The notes: a model not told the origin generated them from the letters alone. A stretch of DNA of 64,000 bases from Rhodoferax_B sp049316285 (GCF_049316285.1 NZ_JBMOXA010000026.1:4779-68778); one strand, 5' to 3'; positions 16,842-26,372 are shown, numbered from the stretch's first letter. Program-made: numbers and translations.

Positions 16842-17756
16842 ATGGAAGTAGCAGTCGTTTTATTGGTCATTGTGATTATTTTTATCAGCCGTTCCGTCAA
16901 GGTGGTGCCGCAGCAAAACGCCTGGGTGGTGGAACGCCTGGGCAAGTACCACGGCACCTTGACGCCGGGCTTGAACTTTATCGTCCCGTTCATCGACCGA
17001 CTGGCCTACAAGCACAATCTGAAGGAAATTCCGCTCGACATCCCGAGCCAGGTCTGCATCACGCGCGACAACACCCAACTGCAGGTCGACGGCATTCTCT
17101 ACTTCCAGGTGACCGACGCCATGCGTGCCAGCTACGGCTCGTCAAACTACATCATGGCGATTTCGCAACTGGCGCAAACCTCGTTGCGCAGCGTGATAGG
17201 TAAGCTGGAACTCGACAAGACCTTTGAAGAGCGCGACATCATCAACGCACAAGTGGTGCAGGCGATTGACGAAGCAGCGCTGAACTGGGGTGTAAAGGTG
17301 CTGCGCTACGAGATCAAGGACCTGACCCCACCCAAGGAAATTCTGCACGCCATGCAGGCACAAATTACCGCTGAGCGCGAGAAACGCGCCCTGATTGCCG
17401 CCTCCGAAGGCCGGCGCCAGGAACAGATCAACATCGCCACCGGCGAGCGTGAGGCCTTCATCGCACGCTCTGAAGGTGAAAAGCAGGCGGCGATCAACAA
17501 TGCCCAGGGCGAAGCCGCCTCCATCACGGCCGTGGCCGAAGCCACGGCACATGCGATTGCGGTGGTGGCCAACGCCATTCGCCAACCGGGCGGCGAGCAG
17601 GCGGTGCAACTCAAGGTGGCGGAAAAGGCGGTAGATGCCTATGGACGCGTAGCCGCCGATGCATCGACGACCTTGATCGTGCCCAGTAACATGACGGAAG
17701 TTTCCGCACTGGTCACGTCTGCGATGAAAATGCTGCAAACCGGCAAGGCCAGTTGA
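16842..17756 (+). CDS. SPFH/stomatin-like membrane protein (QmcA type)
   Basis: Membrane-anchored SPFH protein of 304 aa. One N-terminal hydrophobic helix (VVLLVIVIIFISRSV) precedes the SPFH domain (VVPQQNAWVVERLGKY, LTPGLNFIVPFIDR, VDGILYFQVTDA). A coiled-coil and alanine-rich stretch (QITAEREKRALIAASEG, EAASITAVAEATAHAIA) should drive oligomer assembly. AGGAGGAG directly upstream supports ATG 16842. With the NfeD gene it forms a two-gene unit. QmcA-type proteins are linked to FtsH and HtpX proteolysis in E. coli; that role is inferred here. Confidence 0.9.
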   Translation: MEVAVVLLVIVIIFISRSVKVVPQQNAWVVERLGKYHGTLTPGLNFIVPFIDRLAYKHNLKEIPLDIPSQVCITRDNTQLQVDGILYFQVTDAMRASYGSSNYIMAISQLAQTSLRSVIGKLELDKTFEERDIINAQVVQAIDEAALNWGVKVLRYEIKDLTPPKEILHAMQAQITAEREKRALIAASEGRRQEQINIATGEREAFIARSEGEKQAAINNAQGEAASITAVAEATAHAIAVVANAIRQPGGEQAVQLKVAEKAVDAYGRVAADASTTLIVPSNMTEVSALVTSAMKMLQTGKAS

Positions 17757-17826
17757 GGCCCTGCCTTCCGCCCGGCGCTTGACCGCAGGTGTGCTGACAT
17801 CACGTTCGTTCTCTCAAGGAACCCAC

Positions 17827-18204
17827 ATGGATCACAACGTATTGGGCTCTGAGCTTGTCCCTTGCTCGTATGACCCGCTGACCGGCTTCTTTCGCGATGG
17901 CTGCTGCAACACCAGCGACGAAGATACCGGTGCCCACGTCATCTGCGTCAAGGTCACGGCTGAATTCCTGGCGTTTTCAGCCCTGCGTGGCAACGACCTG
18001 ACGACCCCGCGTCCGAGCTACCGTTTTGCCGGCTTACGCCCGGGCGACCGCTGGTGCCTTTGCGCAGAGCGCTGGAAGGAAGCTCTGGAGGCGGGTTGCG
18101 CTCCGTTGGTGGTACTCGAATCCACGCATATGAAAGCACTGGAGTTCGTTTTGCTTGAAGATCTTGAACGACATGCGGCACCAACCCGAAATGCGCGACT
18201 TTGA
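17827..18204 (+). CDS. DUF2237 family protein
   Basis: Conserved small protein of 125 aa with no established function that I know of. The family signature is complete: NVLGSELVPCSYDPLTGFFRDGCCNTSDEDTG... in the first third, then GNDLTTPRP, GLRPGDRWCLCAERWKEAL and LESTHMKALEFV. Four or more conserved cysteines (PCS, CC, CLC) suggest metal binding or redox chemistry, which is speculation. ATG 17827 follows AAGGAA; the open frame begins at 17779. It lies 70 bp after the SPFH gene and 20 bp before tRNA-Ser. Confidence 0.85.
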   Translation: MDHNVLGSELVPCSYDPLTGFFRDGCCNTSDEDTGAHVICVKVTAEFLAFSALRGNDLTTPRPSYRFAGLRPGDRWCLCAERWKEALEAGCAPLVVLESTHMKALEFVLLEDLERHAAPTRNARL

Positions 18205-18208
18205 CTGC

Positions 18209-18214
18209 TATAAT
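18209..18214 (+). promoter_or_regulatory. Candidate -10 box of tRNA-Ser
   Basis: A perfect TATAAT lies 10 bases before the first tRNA base, overlapping the sequence just after the DUF2237 stop. No good -35 hexamer stands at the right distance; TTGACT at 18201 is too close. Confidence 0.6.
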
Positions 18215-18224
18215 CGTAGGCTCT

Positions 18225-18315
18225 GGAGCGGTGGATGAGTGGTTTAAGTCGCACGCCTGGAAAGCGTGTGTGGGTTAATAGCCCACCGCGGGTTCGAATC
18301 CCGCCTGCTCCGCCA
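18225..18315 (+). tRNA. tRNA-Ser(GGA)
   Basis: 91 nt including the encoded CCA. Acceptor stem GGAGCGG pairs with CTGCTCC, with one G-T pair. The anticodon arm CACGCCTGGAAAGCGTG shows anticodon GGA. A long variable arm (TGTGGGTTAATAGCCCACC) is typical of serine tRNAs, and the T arm GCGGGTTCGAATCCCGC is canonical. Confidence 0.97.
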
Positions 18316-18360
18316 GATCAGTATTTGCCTTATCCAGCAAATACAGCCAGCAATGGTTTA

Positions 18361-18393
18361 AAAGCCCTAGCGCGCAAGCTCTAGGGCTTTTTT
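18361..18393 (+). terminator. Intrinsic terminator of tRNA-Ser
   Basis: AAAGCCCTAG pairs with CTAGGGCTTT across a ten-base loop, followed by more T residues. It lies 46 bases after the tRNA. Confidence 0.85.
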
Positions 18394-18580
18394 CATGCCG
18401 GCCCTGGCTTGTCATTGATTGCGCCTTGCGTCGGCCTCCGTTGAGCCGACCATCCAATCATTGGCGTCCAGCGGCTCACCCCTGCGCTCTGCAAAAGACG
18501 CGCTTGCGCCTCTTCTCCATACAGGCCTGGACATGGCGGCAGCAGTTGCCGCAGAGCCGGGTTCTCATCTTGCTGCCCCA

Positions 18581-18613
18581 AAAAAATGCCCCGCTGTTGC
18601 GGGGCATTTTTCG
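18581..18613 (-). terminator. Intrinsic terminator of the rimP-typA operon
   Basis: Stem AATGCCCCGC / GCGGGGCATT with a TGTT loop at 18585-18608, flanked by A and T runs, so it works in both directions. It lies about 120 bp past the typA stop and probably ends the minus-strand operon. Confidence 0.85.
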
Positions 18614-18734
18614 GGCCAGAGACGGCAAACGAGTATGGCAAACGAATACGGCAGATGAATGCCGCAGGCTCACCAAAGGCTGGCTCTTGTTGGCCTGACC
18701 CCGCCCGAGCAGGGTCAAGCTACAAGACAGGCGC

Positions 18735-20564
18735 TCACTCGCGGCTGGCGCGCTTACGGTCGCTTTCTTTCAGGTGGCGCTTACGCAGGCGCACCGACTT
18801 GGGCGTGATTTCAACCAGCTCGTCGTCCTCGATGAACTCGACACCGTATTCCAGCGTGAGGTCGATAGGCGGCGTGATCTTCACAGCGTCTTCCTTGCCG
18901 GACACGCGGAAGTTGGTCAGCTGCTTGGTACGCGTGGCGTTCACCACCAGGTCGTTGTCGCGGCTGTGGATACCCACGATCATGCCTTCGTACACGGGGT
19001 CGTTGGCGCGCACAAACATACGACCGCGGTCGTCCAGCTTGCCCAGGGCGTAGGTGAAGATTTCACCGTCGTCCATGGAAATCAGCACACCGTTCTTACG
19101 GCCGCCGATGTCGCCCTTGTGCGGCTCGTAGCTGTCGAAGATGTTGCTGATGAGGCCGGAACCACGCGTCAGGTTCAAGAACTCGTTGGTGAAACCAATC
19201 AGACCACGTGCCGGAATGCGGTATTCCAAGCGAACACGGCCACGGCCGTCCGGCTCCATGTTCACCAGTTCACCCTTGCGCTCGCCCAGGGCCTGCATCA
19301 CGCCGCCTTGGTGTGCGTCTTCGATGTCGGCGGTGACCAGTTCGATAGGCTCGTGCTTTTCGCCGTCAACCATCTTCATCACCACGCGTGGCTTGCTCAC
19401 AGCCATTTCATAACCTTCGCGGCGCATGTTTTCCAGCAGAATCGTCAAGTGCAATTCGCCGCGACCCATGACTTCAAAGATACCTTCTTCGTCGGTTTCG
19501 TTGACGCGCAGGGCCACGTTGTGCTGCAGTTCCTTTTGCAGACGATCCCAGATCTGGCGGCTGGTGACGAACTTGCCTTCACGGCCAGCCAAGGGGCTGG
19601 TGTTGACGCAGAAGTTCATGGTCAGCGTAGGCTCGTCGACCTTCAGCATAGGCAATGCCACGGGGTTGAGCGGGTCGGTGATGGTCACGCCAATACCGAT
19701 GTCGCCCAGACCGTTGATCAACACGATTTCGCCAGGGCCGGCTTCGGTCGCCTGCACACGTTCCAGACCTTGGAAGGTCAGCACTTGGTTGACGCGGCCT
19801 TTGACGGTTTTGCCGTCCGGGCCTTCCATGACCACCACGTCCATCATGGGCTTGATCGTGCCTTGGCTGATACGGCCAACACCAATACGGCCGACGAAGG
19901 TCGAGAAGTCGAGCGCGGAAATTTGCAGTTGCAGTGGCGCGTCTGGGTCACCCTTTTGCGCAGGCACGTGCTTCAACACGGTGTTGAACAGGGCCGACAT
20001 GTCGGGGCCCCACTGCTCACCTGGAGCACCCTCTTCCAACGACGACCAGCCGTTGATGCCGGAGGCATAGACCACGGGGAAGTCGAGTTGTTCGTCGGTA
20101 GCGCCCAGCTTGTCGAACAGGTCGAATGCGGCGTTGACCACCTTGTCGGGATTGGCACCGGGCTTGTCAACCTTGTTGACCACCACGATGGGCTTCAGAC
20201 CCAAGGCCAGGGCCTTCTTGGTCACGAAGCGCGTTTGTGGCATAGGGCCTTCTTGCGCATCGATCAACAGCACCACGCCGTCGACCATGGACAGCGCGCG
20301 TTCCACTTCGCCACCGAAGTCCGCGTGGCCGGGGGTGTCGACGATGTTGATGTGTGTGCCTTCCCAGCTCACGGCGCAGTTCTTGGCCAGGATGGTAATG
20401 CCACGCTCTTTTTCAATGGCGTTGTTGTCCATCACCGTGTCGACCACTTTTTCGTGTTCGGCAAAGGTGCCAGACTGACGCAGCAACTGGTCAACCATGG
20501 TGGTTTTGCCATGGTCGACGTGGGCGATGATGGCGATGTTTCGAATTTGTTTAACGCTGCTCAC
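18735..20564 (-). CDS. typA: Ribosome-binding GTPase TypA/BipA
   Basis: Translational GTPase of the EF-G/LepA group that binds ribosomes and supports assembly and growth under stress or cold. 609 aa, normal length. G motifs: AHVDHGKTT (G1), DTPGHADFGGE (G3), NKVDKPGA (G4). EF-G-like domains III and V and the BipA-specific C-terminus follow (GLIGFTNEFLNLTRGSGL, then DELVEITPKSVRLRKRHL). The start is GTG 20564 (VSSVKQIRNIAI), preceded by TTTAGGAG that overlaps the end of truB; the longer frame to 20675 lies inside truB. Ten bases from truB, so it belongs to the same operon. Confidence 0.96.
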   Translation of the reverse strand: MSSVKQIRNIAIIAHVDHGKTTMVDQLLRQSGTFAEHEKVVDTVMDNNAIEKERGITILAKNCAVSWEGTHINIVDTPGHADFGGEVERALSMVDGVVLLIDAQEGPMPQTRFVTKKALALGLKPIVVVNKVDKPGANPDKVVNAAFDLFDKLGATDEQLDFPVVYASGINGWSSLEEGAPGEQWGPDMSALFNTVLKHVPAQKGDPDAPLQLQISALDFSTFVGRIGVGRISQGTIKPMMDVVVMEGPDGKTVKGRVNQVLTFQGLERVQATEAGPGEIVLINGLGDIGIGVTITDPLNPVALPMLKVDEPTLTMNFCVNTSPLAGREGKFVTSRQIWDRLQKELQHNVALRVNETDEEGIFEVMGRGELHLTILLENMRREGYEMAVSKPRVVMKMVDGEKHEPIELVTADIEDAHQGGVMQALGERKGELVNMEPDGRGRVRLEYRIPARGLIGFTNEFLNLTRGSGLISNIFDSYEPHKGDIGGRKNGVLISMDDGEIFTYALGKLDDRGRMFVRANDPVYEGMIVGIHSRDNDLVVNATRTKQLTNFRVSGKEDAVKITPPIDLTLEYGVEFIEDDELVEITPKSVRLRKRHLKESDRKRASRE

Positions 20565-20574
20565 GGGTTCACTC

Positions 20575-21567
20575 CTAAAACTGTTGACCTTCTGCAATCG
20601 GCTGATGCAGGTTCTGCGCCTGCGTCTGGGCCAGGACTTGTTCGATTTCAAGTGGACTGAGCAGCCGGTCGGCAATCAGTTCACCACTCTGGATATGGGC
20701 CACCCCCAGCAAAGCTTGGGGGTCGGCGCCAAACACTGCGACCTGCGCCGCATCGGGCCACGCACCACGACGGCGCATGCCACTGAGAAAATACCCGGCA
20801 TCTTGCGGCGTCAGCGTGACGCGTGTGTGATGTGCGAGCAAGGCCTCGGGCGGCAACAAACACGCCAGGCGTTCGTCTTCACTCATGGCCTCGAGCTGGG
20901 GCAAGGTCACGCACTGCGATAGGTCAAAGTCACCCGTGACCTCGCGGCGTAAAAACGTCAAATGGGCACCACAACCCAGCGCTTCACCGATGTCTTCACC
21001 GAGCGTGCGGATATAGGTGCCTTTGCTGCACTTCGCTACGAATTCAATAGCTGGTGCCGCTGATGCAGATTGCACCAACACCGCTTTCAGCGTATGAATA
21101 CGCACATCGCGCGCCGGCCGCTCCACTTCCAAGCCGGCCCGCGCCAGTTCATACAAGGGCTTGCCGTCCTTCTTCAACGCGCTGTACATCGGCGGTATCT
21201 GCTGGATAGCACCGGTGAACCGCGGCAGCAGCTGTGCCAGGCTTTGGGCCGAGACATGCACAGCACGCGTTTCGATGACATCACCCTCGGCGTCGCCGGT
21301 ACTGGTGCGCTGGCCCAGGCACGCAATCGCGCGGTAGGTTTTGTCGGCATCCAGATGCAACTGGCTGAACTTGGTGGCGGCACCAAAACACAGGGGCAAG
21401 ACCCCGGTCGCCAATGGGTCCAGTGTGCCGGTATGCCCGGCCTTTTCGGCGCGCAGCAGCCACTTCACCTTTTGCAAGGCGTCGTTACTCGACAGGCCTA
21501 TAGGCTTGTCCAGCAACAGCACCCCATGCACGGGGCGCCGCTGCACCCGAGTGCGAGGCGCATTCAT
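20575..21567 (-). CDS. truB: tRNA pseudouridine-55 synthase TruB
   Basis: Makes pseudouridine 55 in the T loop of tRNAs. 330 aa. The catalytic aspartate is D50 in GHTGTLDPLATGVL; the KPIGLSSND and CSKGTYIRTLGEDIGEALGCGAHL motifs are present. It lies three bases after rbfA and ten before typA. Within the gene, the stretch encoding SASAAPAIEFVA (about 21035-21076) matches the dispersed palindromic repeat seen elsewhere in the window, just before the conserved CSKGTYIRT motif. Confidence 0.96.
   Translation of the reverse strand: MNAPRTRVQRRPVHGVLLLDKPIGLSSNDALQKVKWLLRAEKAGHTGTLDPLATGVLPLCFGAATKFSQLHLDADKTYRAIACLGQRTSTGDAEGDVIETRAVHVSAQSLAQLLPRFTGAIQQIPPMYSALKKDGKPLYELARAGLEVERPARDVRIHTLKAVLVQSASAAPAIEFVAKCSKGTYIRTLGEDIGEALGCGAHLTFLRREVTGDFDLSQCVTLPQLEAMSEDERLACLLPPEALLAHHTRVTLTPQDAGYFLSGMRRRGAWPDAAQVAVFGADPQALLGVAHIQSGELIADRLLSPLEIEQVLAQTQAQNLHQPIAEGQQF
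21035..21076 (-). repeat. Dispersed palindromic repeat, copy B (inside truB)
   Basis: Read on the minus strand: arms GGTGC/GCACC, one base, then GCTATTGAATTCGTAGC (17 nt, plus-strand 21035-21051). It fits GCTATTN7TAGC and the stem-then-palindrome order of the other copies. In truB frame it reads AIEFVA. Confidence 0.7.
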
Positions 21568-21569
21568 GC

Positions 21570-21941
21570 TCAGTCCTCTTTTGCGCGAGAAGAAACCGCC
21601 TTGGCAATCAAGGCGTTCATGTCGGCCGCATGTTCGGTCGTGCGGTCGTAGATGAAGTGCAGCGTGGGCACGGTATGGATGTGCAGACGTTTGAACAGGC
21701 CATTGCGCAGAAAACCTGCGGCCTGGTTCAGCGCCTCCAGCGTGAGCTCGGCATCACCGACCAGCAAGCTGAAGAACACCTTGGCGTGTGCGTAATCCGG
21801 CGTCACTTCCACCGCCTGGATGGTGACCATGCCGACGCGCGGATCTTTGAGTTCACGCGCGATCAGCTCCGTCAGATCACGCTGGATCTGATCGGCCACC
21901 TTCAGGCTACGGTTAGGGGTATCGGATTTCTTGCGCACCAT
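21570..21941 (-). CDS. rbfA: Ribosome-binding factor A
   Basis: Small 30S maturation factor of 123 aa, needed for 16S rRNA 5' processing and cold adaptation. The family pattern is clear: RSLKVADQIQRDLTELIARELKDPRVGMVTI, then VEVTPDYAHAKVFFSLL, and HIHTVPTLHFIYD near the end. Length is normal. It lies between infB (15 bases upstream) and truB (three bases downstream) in the classic ribosome and transcription operon. Confidence 0.96.
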   Translation of the reverse strand: MVRKKSDTPNRSLKVADQIQRDLTELIARELKDPRVGMVTIQAVEVTPDYAHAKVFFSLLVGDAELTLEALNQAAGFLRNGLFKRLHIHTVPTLHFIYDRTTEHAADMNALIAKAVSSRAKED

Positions 21942-21956
21942 GGTGTCGTCGCCGCT

Positions 21957-24851
21957 TTACAGCGTCCGCGTGATTTCCTTGATCTCGAAGAATTCCAACT
22001 GATCAAGTTCCTTGATGTCGTTGTAGTTCTTGAGCTTGATACCGCACTCGAAGCCTTCCTTGACTTCGCGCACATCGTCCTTGAGGCGTTTGACGGACTC
22101 GACTTCACCCGTGTAGATGACCACGTTTTCGCGCAGCAAGCGGAACTTGCAGTTGCGCGTGACCTGGCCAGAGGTGATGTACGAACCGGCAACCGTACCA
22201 ATCTTGGACGCCACGAACACCGTGCGAATCTCGGCCGTACCGATGATTTCTTCGCGTTGTTCTGGAGCCAGCATGCCCGACATCGCGGCCTTCAACTCAT
22301 CAACTGCGTCGTAAATGATGTTGTAGTAGTGGATGTCCACACCGTTGGACTCGGCCGTCTTGCGCGCGCCGGCATCGGCACGTACGTTGAAGCCAATGAC
22401 CACGGCCTTGGAGGCAATCGCCAGGTTGATATCCGATTCGCTGATCCCGCCGACACCGGCGTAGACCATCTGCACGCGCACCTCTTCGGTCGACAGCTTG
22501 AGCAAGGAAGCGGCCAGCGCTTCTTGCGAACCTTGCACGTCGGCCTTGATGATGACGGGTAGCGTCTTGACCTCGCCCGCGGCCATGTCCGAGAACATGT
22601 TTTCCAGCTTGGCGGCTTGTTGCTTGGCCAGCTTGGTATTGCGGAACTTGCCGGCACGGTAGGTGGCAATTTCACGGGCGCGGCGTTCGTCGCTCAGCAC
22701 CATGAACTCATCACCGGCTTGCGGCACTTCGGTCAGACCCTGGATTTCCACCGGAATCGACGGACCGGCCGACTTGGTGGCACGGCCGTTTTCGTCCAGC
22801 ATGGCGCGCACGCGGCCATAGGTCGAACCAGCCAACACCACATCGCCCGCCTTCAGCGTACCGGACTGCACCAGCACCGTCGCCACCGGACCACGGCCCT
22901 TGTCGAGCTTGGCTTCGATCACCAAACCCTTGGCGGCGGCATCCACCGGCGCCTTGAGTTCCAGCACTTCGGCCTGCAGCAACACCTGCTCCAGCAGTTC
23001 GTCTATGCCTTGGCCGGTCTTGGCCGACACGTTCACGAATGGCGATTCACCACCGTATTCTTCCGGCACCACCTCTTCCACCACCAACTCTTGCTTGACG
23101 CGGTCGGGGTTGGAATCGGGCTTGTCGATCTTGTTGACGGCGACCACGATAGGCACACCAGCGGCTTTCGCGTGCTTGATGGCTTCCTTGGTTTGCGGCA
23201 TCACGCCGTCGTCTGCAGCCACCACCAGGATCACGATGTCGGTTGCCTGCGCGCCCCGGGCACGCATGGCGGTAAACGCCTCGTGGCCTGGGGTGTCCAG
23301 GAAAGACACCATGCCGCGCTCGGTTTGCACGTGGTATGCACCAATGTGCTGCGTGATACCACCGGCTTCGCCCGAGGCGACCTTGGCACGACGGATGTAG
23401 TCCAGCAGCGAGGTCTTGCCGTGGTCGACGTGGCCCATCACGGTCACGACTGGCGCACGTGGCAAAGCCTCGGCTTCTTGTTGTTGCACTTCTTCGTCGG
23501 TGAAGGCTTCTGGATCGTCCAGCGCCGCCACCACGGCCTTGTGGCCCATTTCTTCCACGACAATCATCGCGGTGTCCTGGTCCAGCGGCTGGTTGATGGT
23601 GACCATCTGGCCCAGCTTGATCAGGTGCTTGATGACCTCGGAGGCCTTGACCGCCATCTTGTGCGCCAATTCGGCCACGGTGATGGTTTCGGGCACGTGC
23701 ACTTCAATCACACGCGCTTCCACCGGTGCTTGCTGCACCATCTCATCACGTTGGTCGCGGTCGTTGCCACGGCGGCCACGCGGGCCACCACGCCAGCTGC
23801 CACGGCCTACGCCGCCACTGGAGTCGCCGCGCGTAGGCAGCGGCTTCTTCTTGGCCGGATCGGCCCAGCTGCTCGACAGCTTGGCGGATTTAACTTCCTT
23901 GCCAGCACCGGCGGCACCTGCAGCGGGTGCTGCTCCAGGGGCTGCAGGCTTGGCCGGCGCGCCAGGTGCGGCGGCTGGCTTGTGCAGCGTGCCCTTCATG
24001 CCAGGCTTGGCCGCATCGGCCACAGCCTTGGCAGCCGGCTTGGGTTCTTCGGGCTTCTTGGCCACCAACACCTTCTTCGGTGTGGCCATCATTTCGCGGA
24101 TGGCAGCGGCTTCGGCTTCGGCCTTGCGGCGGCGTTCACCCAGATCGGCGGCACGCGCAGCGTCTTCCGCAGCACGCGCCTTGGACAAAGCGGCGGCGGC
24201 ATCTTTGGCTGCGTCTTTCGCGGCGTCCTTGACCACCGCCACCACAGGCTCGGGGGCGGCGACGGCTTGCGCCTTGTCTTTGGCGGCCTGAGCAGATTCG
24301 GCGGCAGCCTTGGCTTCAGCAGCAGCGGCCGCAGCTTCGGCAGCCGCACGTTCGCGCGCTTCCTGGGCTTCTTGTTCTTCGCGCTGACGGCGCTTTTCAG
24401 CCAACTCTTCTTCCTGGCGGCGGATCAGCTCGGCCTGGCGGCGCGCTTCTTCCTCGCGACGAGCCAATTCCAGCTCCTCCGGCGTGGGGCCGCTTGGGGC
24501 TTCCAGCACTTCAGTGGATGCGCCTTCGCCACCCACGTCATCAGAGCCGTCTTCACGCTTGATGAAGGTGCGCTTCTTGCGCACTTCCACCTGGATCGTG
24601 CGTGCACGGCCCGTGGAATCGGCCTGTTTGATCTCGGTGGTCGACTTCTTCACCAAAGTAATCTTCTTGCGCTCGCCTGAAGCCGTTCCATGGCTGGCCT
24701 GCAGGTAGCTGAGTAATTTTTGCTTGTCGGCATCGGTCAAGGTATCGGCAGACGCGGACTTGGCCACGCCTGCGCCCTTGAGTTGCTCAAGCAGGACGTC
24801 TGGAGATTTTTTGAGTTCAGCAGCAAACTCGGCGACGGTGGTATTGGACAT
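21957..24851 (-). CDS. infB: Translation initiation factor IF-2
   Basis: GTPase that brings initiator tRNA to the 30S subunit and promotes subunit joining. 964 aa. A small IF2_N domain (SNTTVAEFAAELKKSPDVLL) at the N-terminus is followed by a long charged and alanine-rich linker (about 95-370, many E, R, A and K) and a glycine/arginine patch. The G domain then starts with VTVMGHVDHGKTSLLD, DTPGHEAF and VAVNKIDKPDSN. Beta-barrel and fMet-tRNA-binding domains end in FEIKEITRTL. ATG 24851 opens at the expected IF2_N start. Preceded by nusA by 24 bases. Confidence 0.97.
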   Translation of the reverse strand: MSNTTVAEFAAELKKSPDVLLEQLKGAGVAKSASADTLTDADKQKLLSYLQASHGTASGERKKITLVKKSTTEIKQADSTGRARTIQVEVRKKRTFIKREDGSDDVGGEGASTEVLEAPSGPTPEELELARREEEARRQAELIRRQEEELAEKRRQREEQEAQEARERAAAEAAAAAAEAKAAAESAQAAKDKAQAVAAPEPVVAVVKDAAKDAAKDAAAALSKARAAEDAARAADLGERRRKAEAEAAAIREMMATPKKVLVAKKPEEPKPAAKAVADAAKPGMKGTLHKPAAAPGAPAKPAAPGAAPAAGAAGAGKEVKSAKLSSSWADPAKKKPLPTRGDSSGGVGRGSWRGGPRGRRGNDRDQRDEMVQQAPVEARVIEVHVPETITVAELAHKMAVKASEVIKHLIKLGQMVTINQPLDQDTAMIVVEEMGHKAVVAALDDPEAFTDEEVQQQEAEALPRAPVVTVMGHVDHGKTSLLDYIRRAKVASGEAGGITQHIGAYHVQTERGMVSFLDTPGHEAFTAMRARGAQATDIVILVVAADDGVMPQTKEAIKHAKAAGVPIVVAVNKIDKPDSNPDRVKQELVVEEVVPEEYGGESPFVNVSAKTGQGIDELLEQVLLQAEVLELKAPVDAAAKGLVIEAKLDKGRGPVATVLVQSGTLKAGDVVLAGSTYGRVRAMLDENGRATKSAGPSIPVEIQGLTEVPQAGDEFMVLSDERRAREIATYRAGKFRNTKLAKQQAAKLENMFSDMAAGEVKTLPVIIKADVQGSQEALAASLLKLSTEEVRVQMVYAGVGGISESDINLAIASKAVVIGFNVRADAGARKTAESNGVDIHYYNIIYDAVDELKAAMSGMLAPEQREEIIGTAEIRTVFVASKIGTVAGSYITSGQVTRNCKFRLLRENVVIYTGEVESVKRLKDDVREVKEGFECGIKLKNYNDIKELDQLEFFEIKEITRTL

Positions 24852-24875
24852 GTGTGTTGTGACCTTTCATGACCG

Positions 24876-26372
24876 TTACTCTTGAGAAGCGGCGTCATCG
24901 GCAAACCAATGTGCGCGTGCTTTCATGATCAAAGTCGTGGCCTCGTCGGGGGACAGGCCGGTAATTTCAGTAAGTTCGTCCCCGGCCAGATCGGCCAGGT
25001 CGTCGCGGCTATGCACACCAGCTTCATTCAGCTTGGCGATCAGCTCCACCGTCAGCCCTTCGAGGTCACGCAGATCCTGCGAAACCTCGTCAGCACGCTC
25101 TTCGCGGGCGATTTCCATGGTCAGCAACACATCCTTGGCACGGGCGCGCAACTCATTGACCGTTTCTTCGTCGAAGCTCTCGATGTCGAGCATTTCCTGC
25201 AGCGGCACGTAGGCCACTTCTTCCAGGCTGGTGAAACCTTCCTGGATCAGGATGTCGGCGATTTCCTCGTCCACATCCAGCTTTTCCATGAACAGCTTGC
25301 GGCTCGAATCGGTTTCGGTGGCTTGCTTTTGCGCCGATTCGGCGGCGTCCATGATGTTGATCTTCCAGCCGGTGAGTTCGGAGGCCAAACGCACGTTCTG
25401 GCCGCCGCGGCCAATCGCGATGGCGAGGTTTTCCTCGTCCACCACCACGTCCATGGCGTGACGCTCTTCGTCCACCACGATGGACGACACGTTGGCCGGG
25501 GCCAGCGCACCAATCACGAATTGCGCCGGGTCTTCGCTCCACAGCACGATGTCGACACGTTCGCCAGCCAGCTCGTTGGTGACGCCGTTGACACGTGTGC
25601 CACGCACACCGACGCAGGTGCCGATGGGGTCAACACGCTTGTCGTGCGACAACACGGCGATCTTGGCGCGCGAACCGGGGTCACGGGCGCAGGTTTTGAT
25701 TTCCAGCAGGCCTTGCTCGATTTCCGGCACTTCCTGGCGGAACAGCTCAATCATGTACTCCGGCGCGCTACGCGACAGAATGATGGGCGCGCCACGCAGC
25801 GTCAGGTCCACTTCCATGATCATGGCGCGCACGCGGTCGCCGGTGCGCAGGTTTTCCTTGGGGATCATTTCGCTGCGGCGCAGACGGCCTTCAACGCGGC
25901 CGCTCTCCACAATGATGTCGCCCTTGTCCATGCGCTTGACGGTGCCGACGAAGATCTTGTCGCCACGCGACATGAAATCGTTGAGCAACATTTCGCGCTC
26001 GGCGTCGCGGATCTTTTGCAGGATGACTTGTTTGGCGGCCATGGCGCCGATACGGCCTATGGGCACGGACTCGACCGGCTTCTCGATGTAGTCACCCTCT
26101 TCGATGTCGGCGATGTCTTCGCGCACATCGGAGACCAGCTCTTCGGCATCAGGATTCTGCAGGCCGGCAGAGTCCGGCACCACCAGCCAGCGGCGGAAGG
26201 TGTCGTAGCTGCCGCTGTCGCGGTCGACCACGACACGGATGTCCACATCGCCCGGATAGAGCTTTTTGGTGGCTTGAGCCAGGGCCGCTTCAACAGCGCC
26301 AAATACGACATCCCGCTCCACGTTCTTTTCACGTGAAATAGCGTCGACCAACATCAACATTTCGCGATTCAT
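24876..26372 (-). CDS. nusA: Transcription termination/antitermination factor NusA
   Basis: RNA polymerase-binding factor controlling pausing, termination and antitermination. 498 aa with the full layout: N-terminal RNAP-binding domain, S1 domain (GDKIFVGTVKRMDKGDIIVESG), KH1/KH2 (GTCVGVRGTRVNGVTNEL and AIAIGRGGQNVRLASELTGW) and two acidic C-terminal repeats. ATG 26372 (MNREMLMLVDAISREK) is preceded by AGGAGG at the right distance; the open frame continues eight codons upstream. Lies between rimP and infB. Confidence 0.97.
   Translation of the reverse strand: MNREMLMLVDAISREKNVERDVVFGAVEAALAQATKKLYPGDVDIRVVVDRDSGSYDTFRRWLVVPDSAGLQNPDAEELVSDVREDIADIEEGDYIEKPVESVPIGRIGAMAAKQVILQKIRDAEREMLLNDFMSRGDKIFVGTVKRMDKGDIIVESGRVEGRLRRSEMIPKENLRTGDRVRAMIMEVDLTLRGAPIILSRSAPEYMIELFRQEVPEIEQGLLEIKTCARDPGSRAKIAVLSHDKRVDPIGTCVGVRGTRVNGVTNELAGERVDIVLWSEDPAQFVIGALAPANVSSIVVDEERHAMDVVVDEENLAIAIGRGGQNVRLASELTGWKINIMDAAESAQKQATETDSSRKLFMEKLDVDEEIADILIQEGFTSLEEVAYVPLQEMLDIESFDEETVNELRARAKDVLLTMEIAREERADEVSQDLRDLEGLTVELIAKLNEAGVHSRDDLADLAGDELTEITGLSPDEATTLIMKARAHWFADDAASQE

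Larger units (their letters stand above)
18316..18734. other. Gene-free region between tRNA-Ser and typA
   Basis: About 420 bp with two intrinsic terminators (18361-18393 and 18581-18613) and no convincing gene. Near 18624-18662 there is a short imperfect triplication of a 13-mer (GGCAAACGAGTAT, GGCAAACGAATAC, GGCAGATGAATGC). Confidence 0.65.

Noticed and set aside
18624..18662. Three imperfect 13-mers as a possible CRISPR or operator array
   Set aside because: Units abut directly without spacers and diverge quickly; too short for either.
18774..20660. Long plus-strand frame (628 codons) opposite typA
   Set aside because: Antisense shadow of typA in GC-rich DNA; histidine- and valine-rich composition typical of such shadows.
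22617..24680. Long plus-strand frame (687 codons) opposite infB
   Set aside because: Shadow of the alanine/glutamate-rich IF-2 gene, with no recognisable domain.
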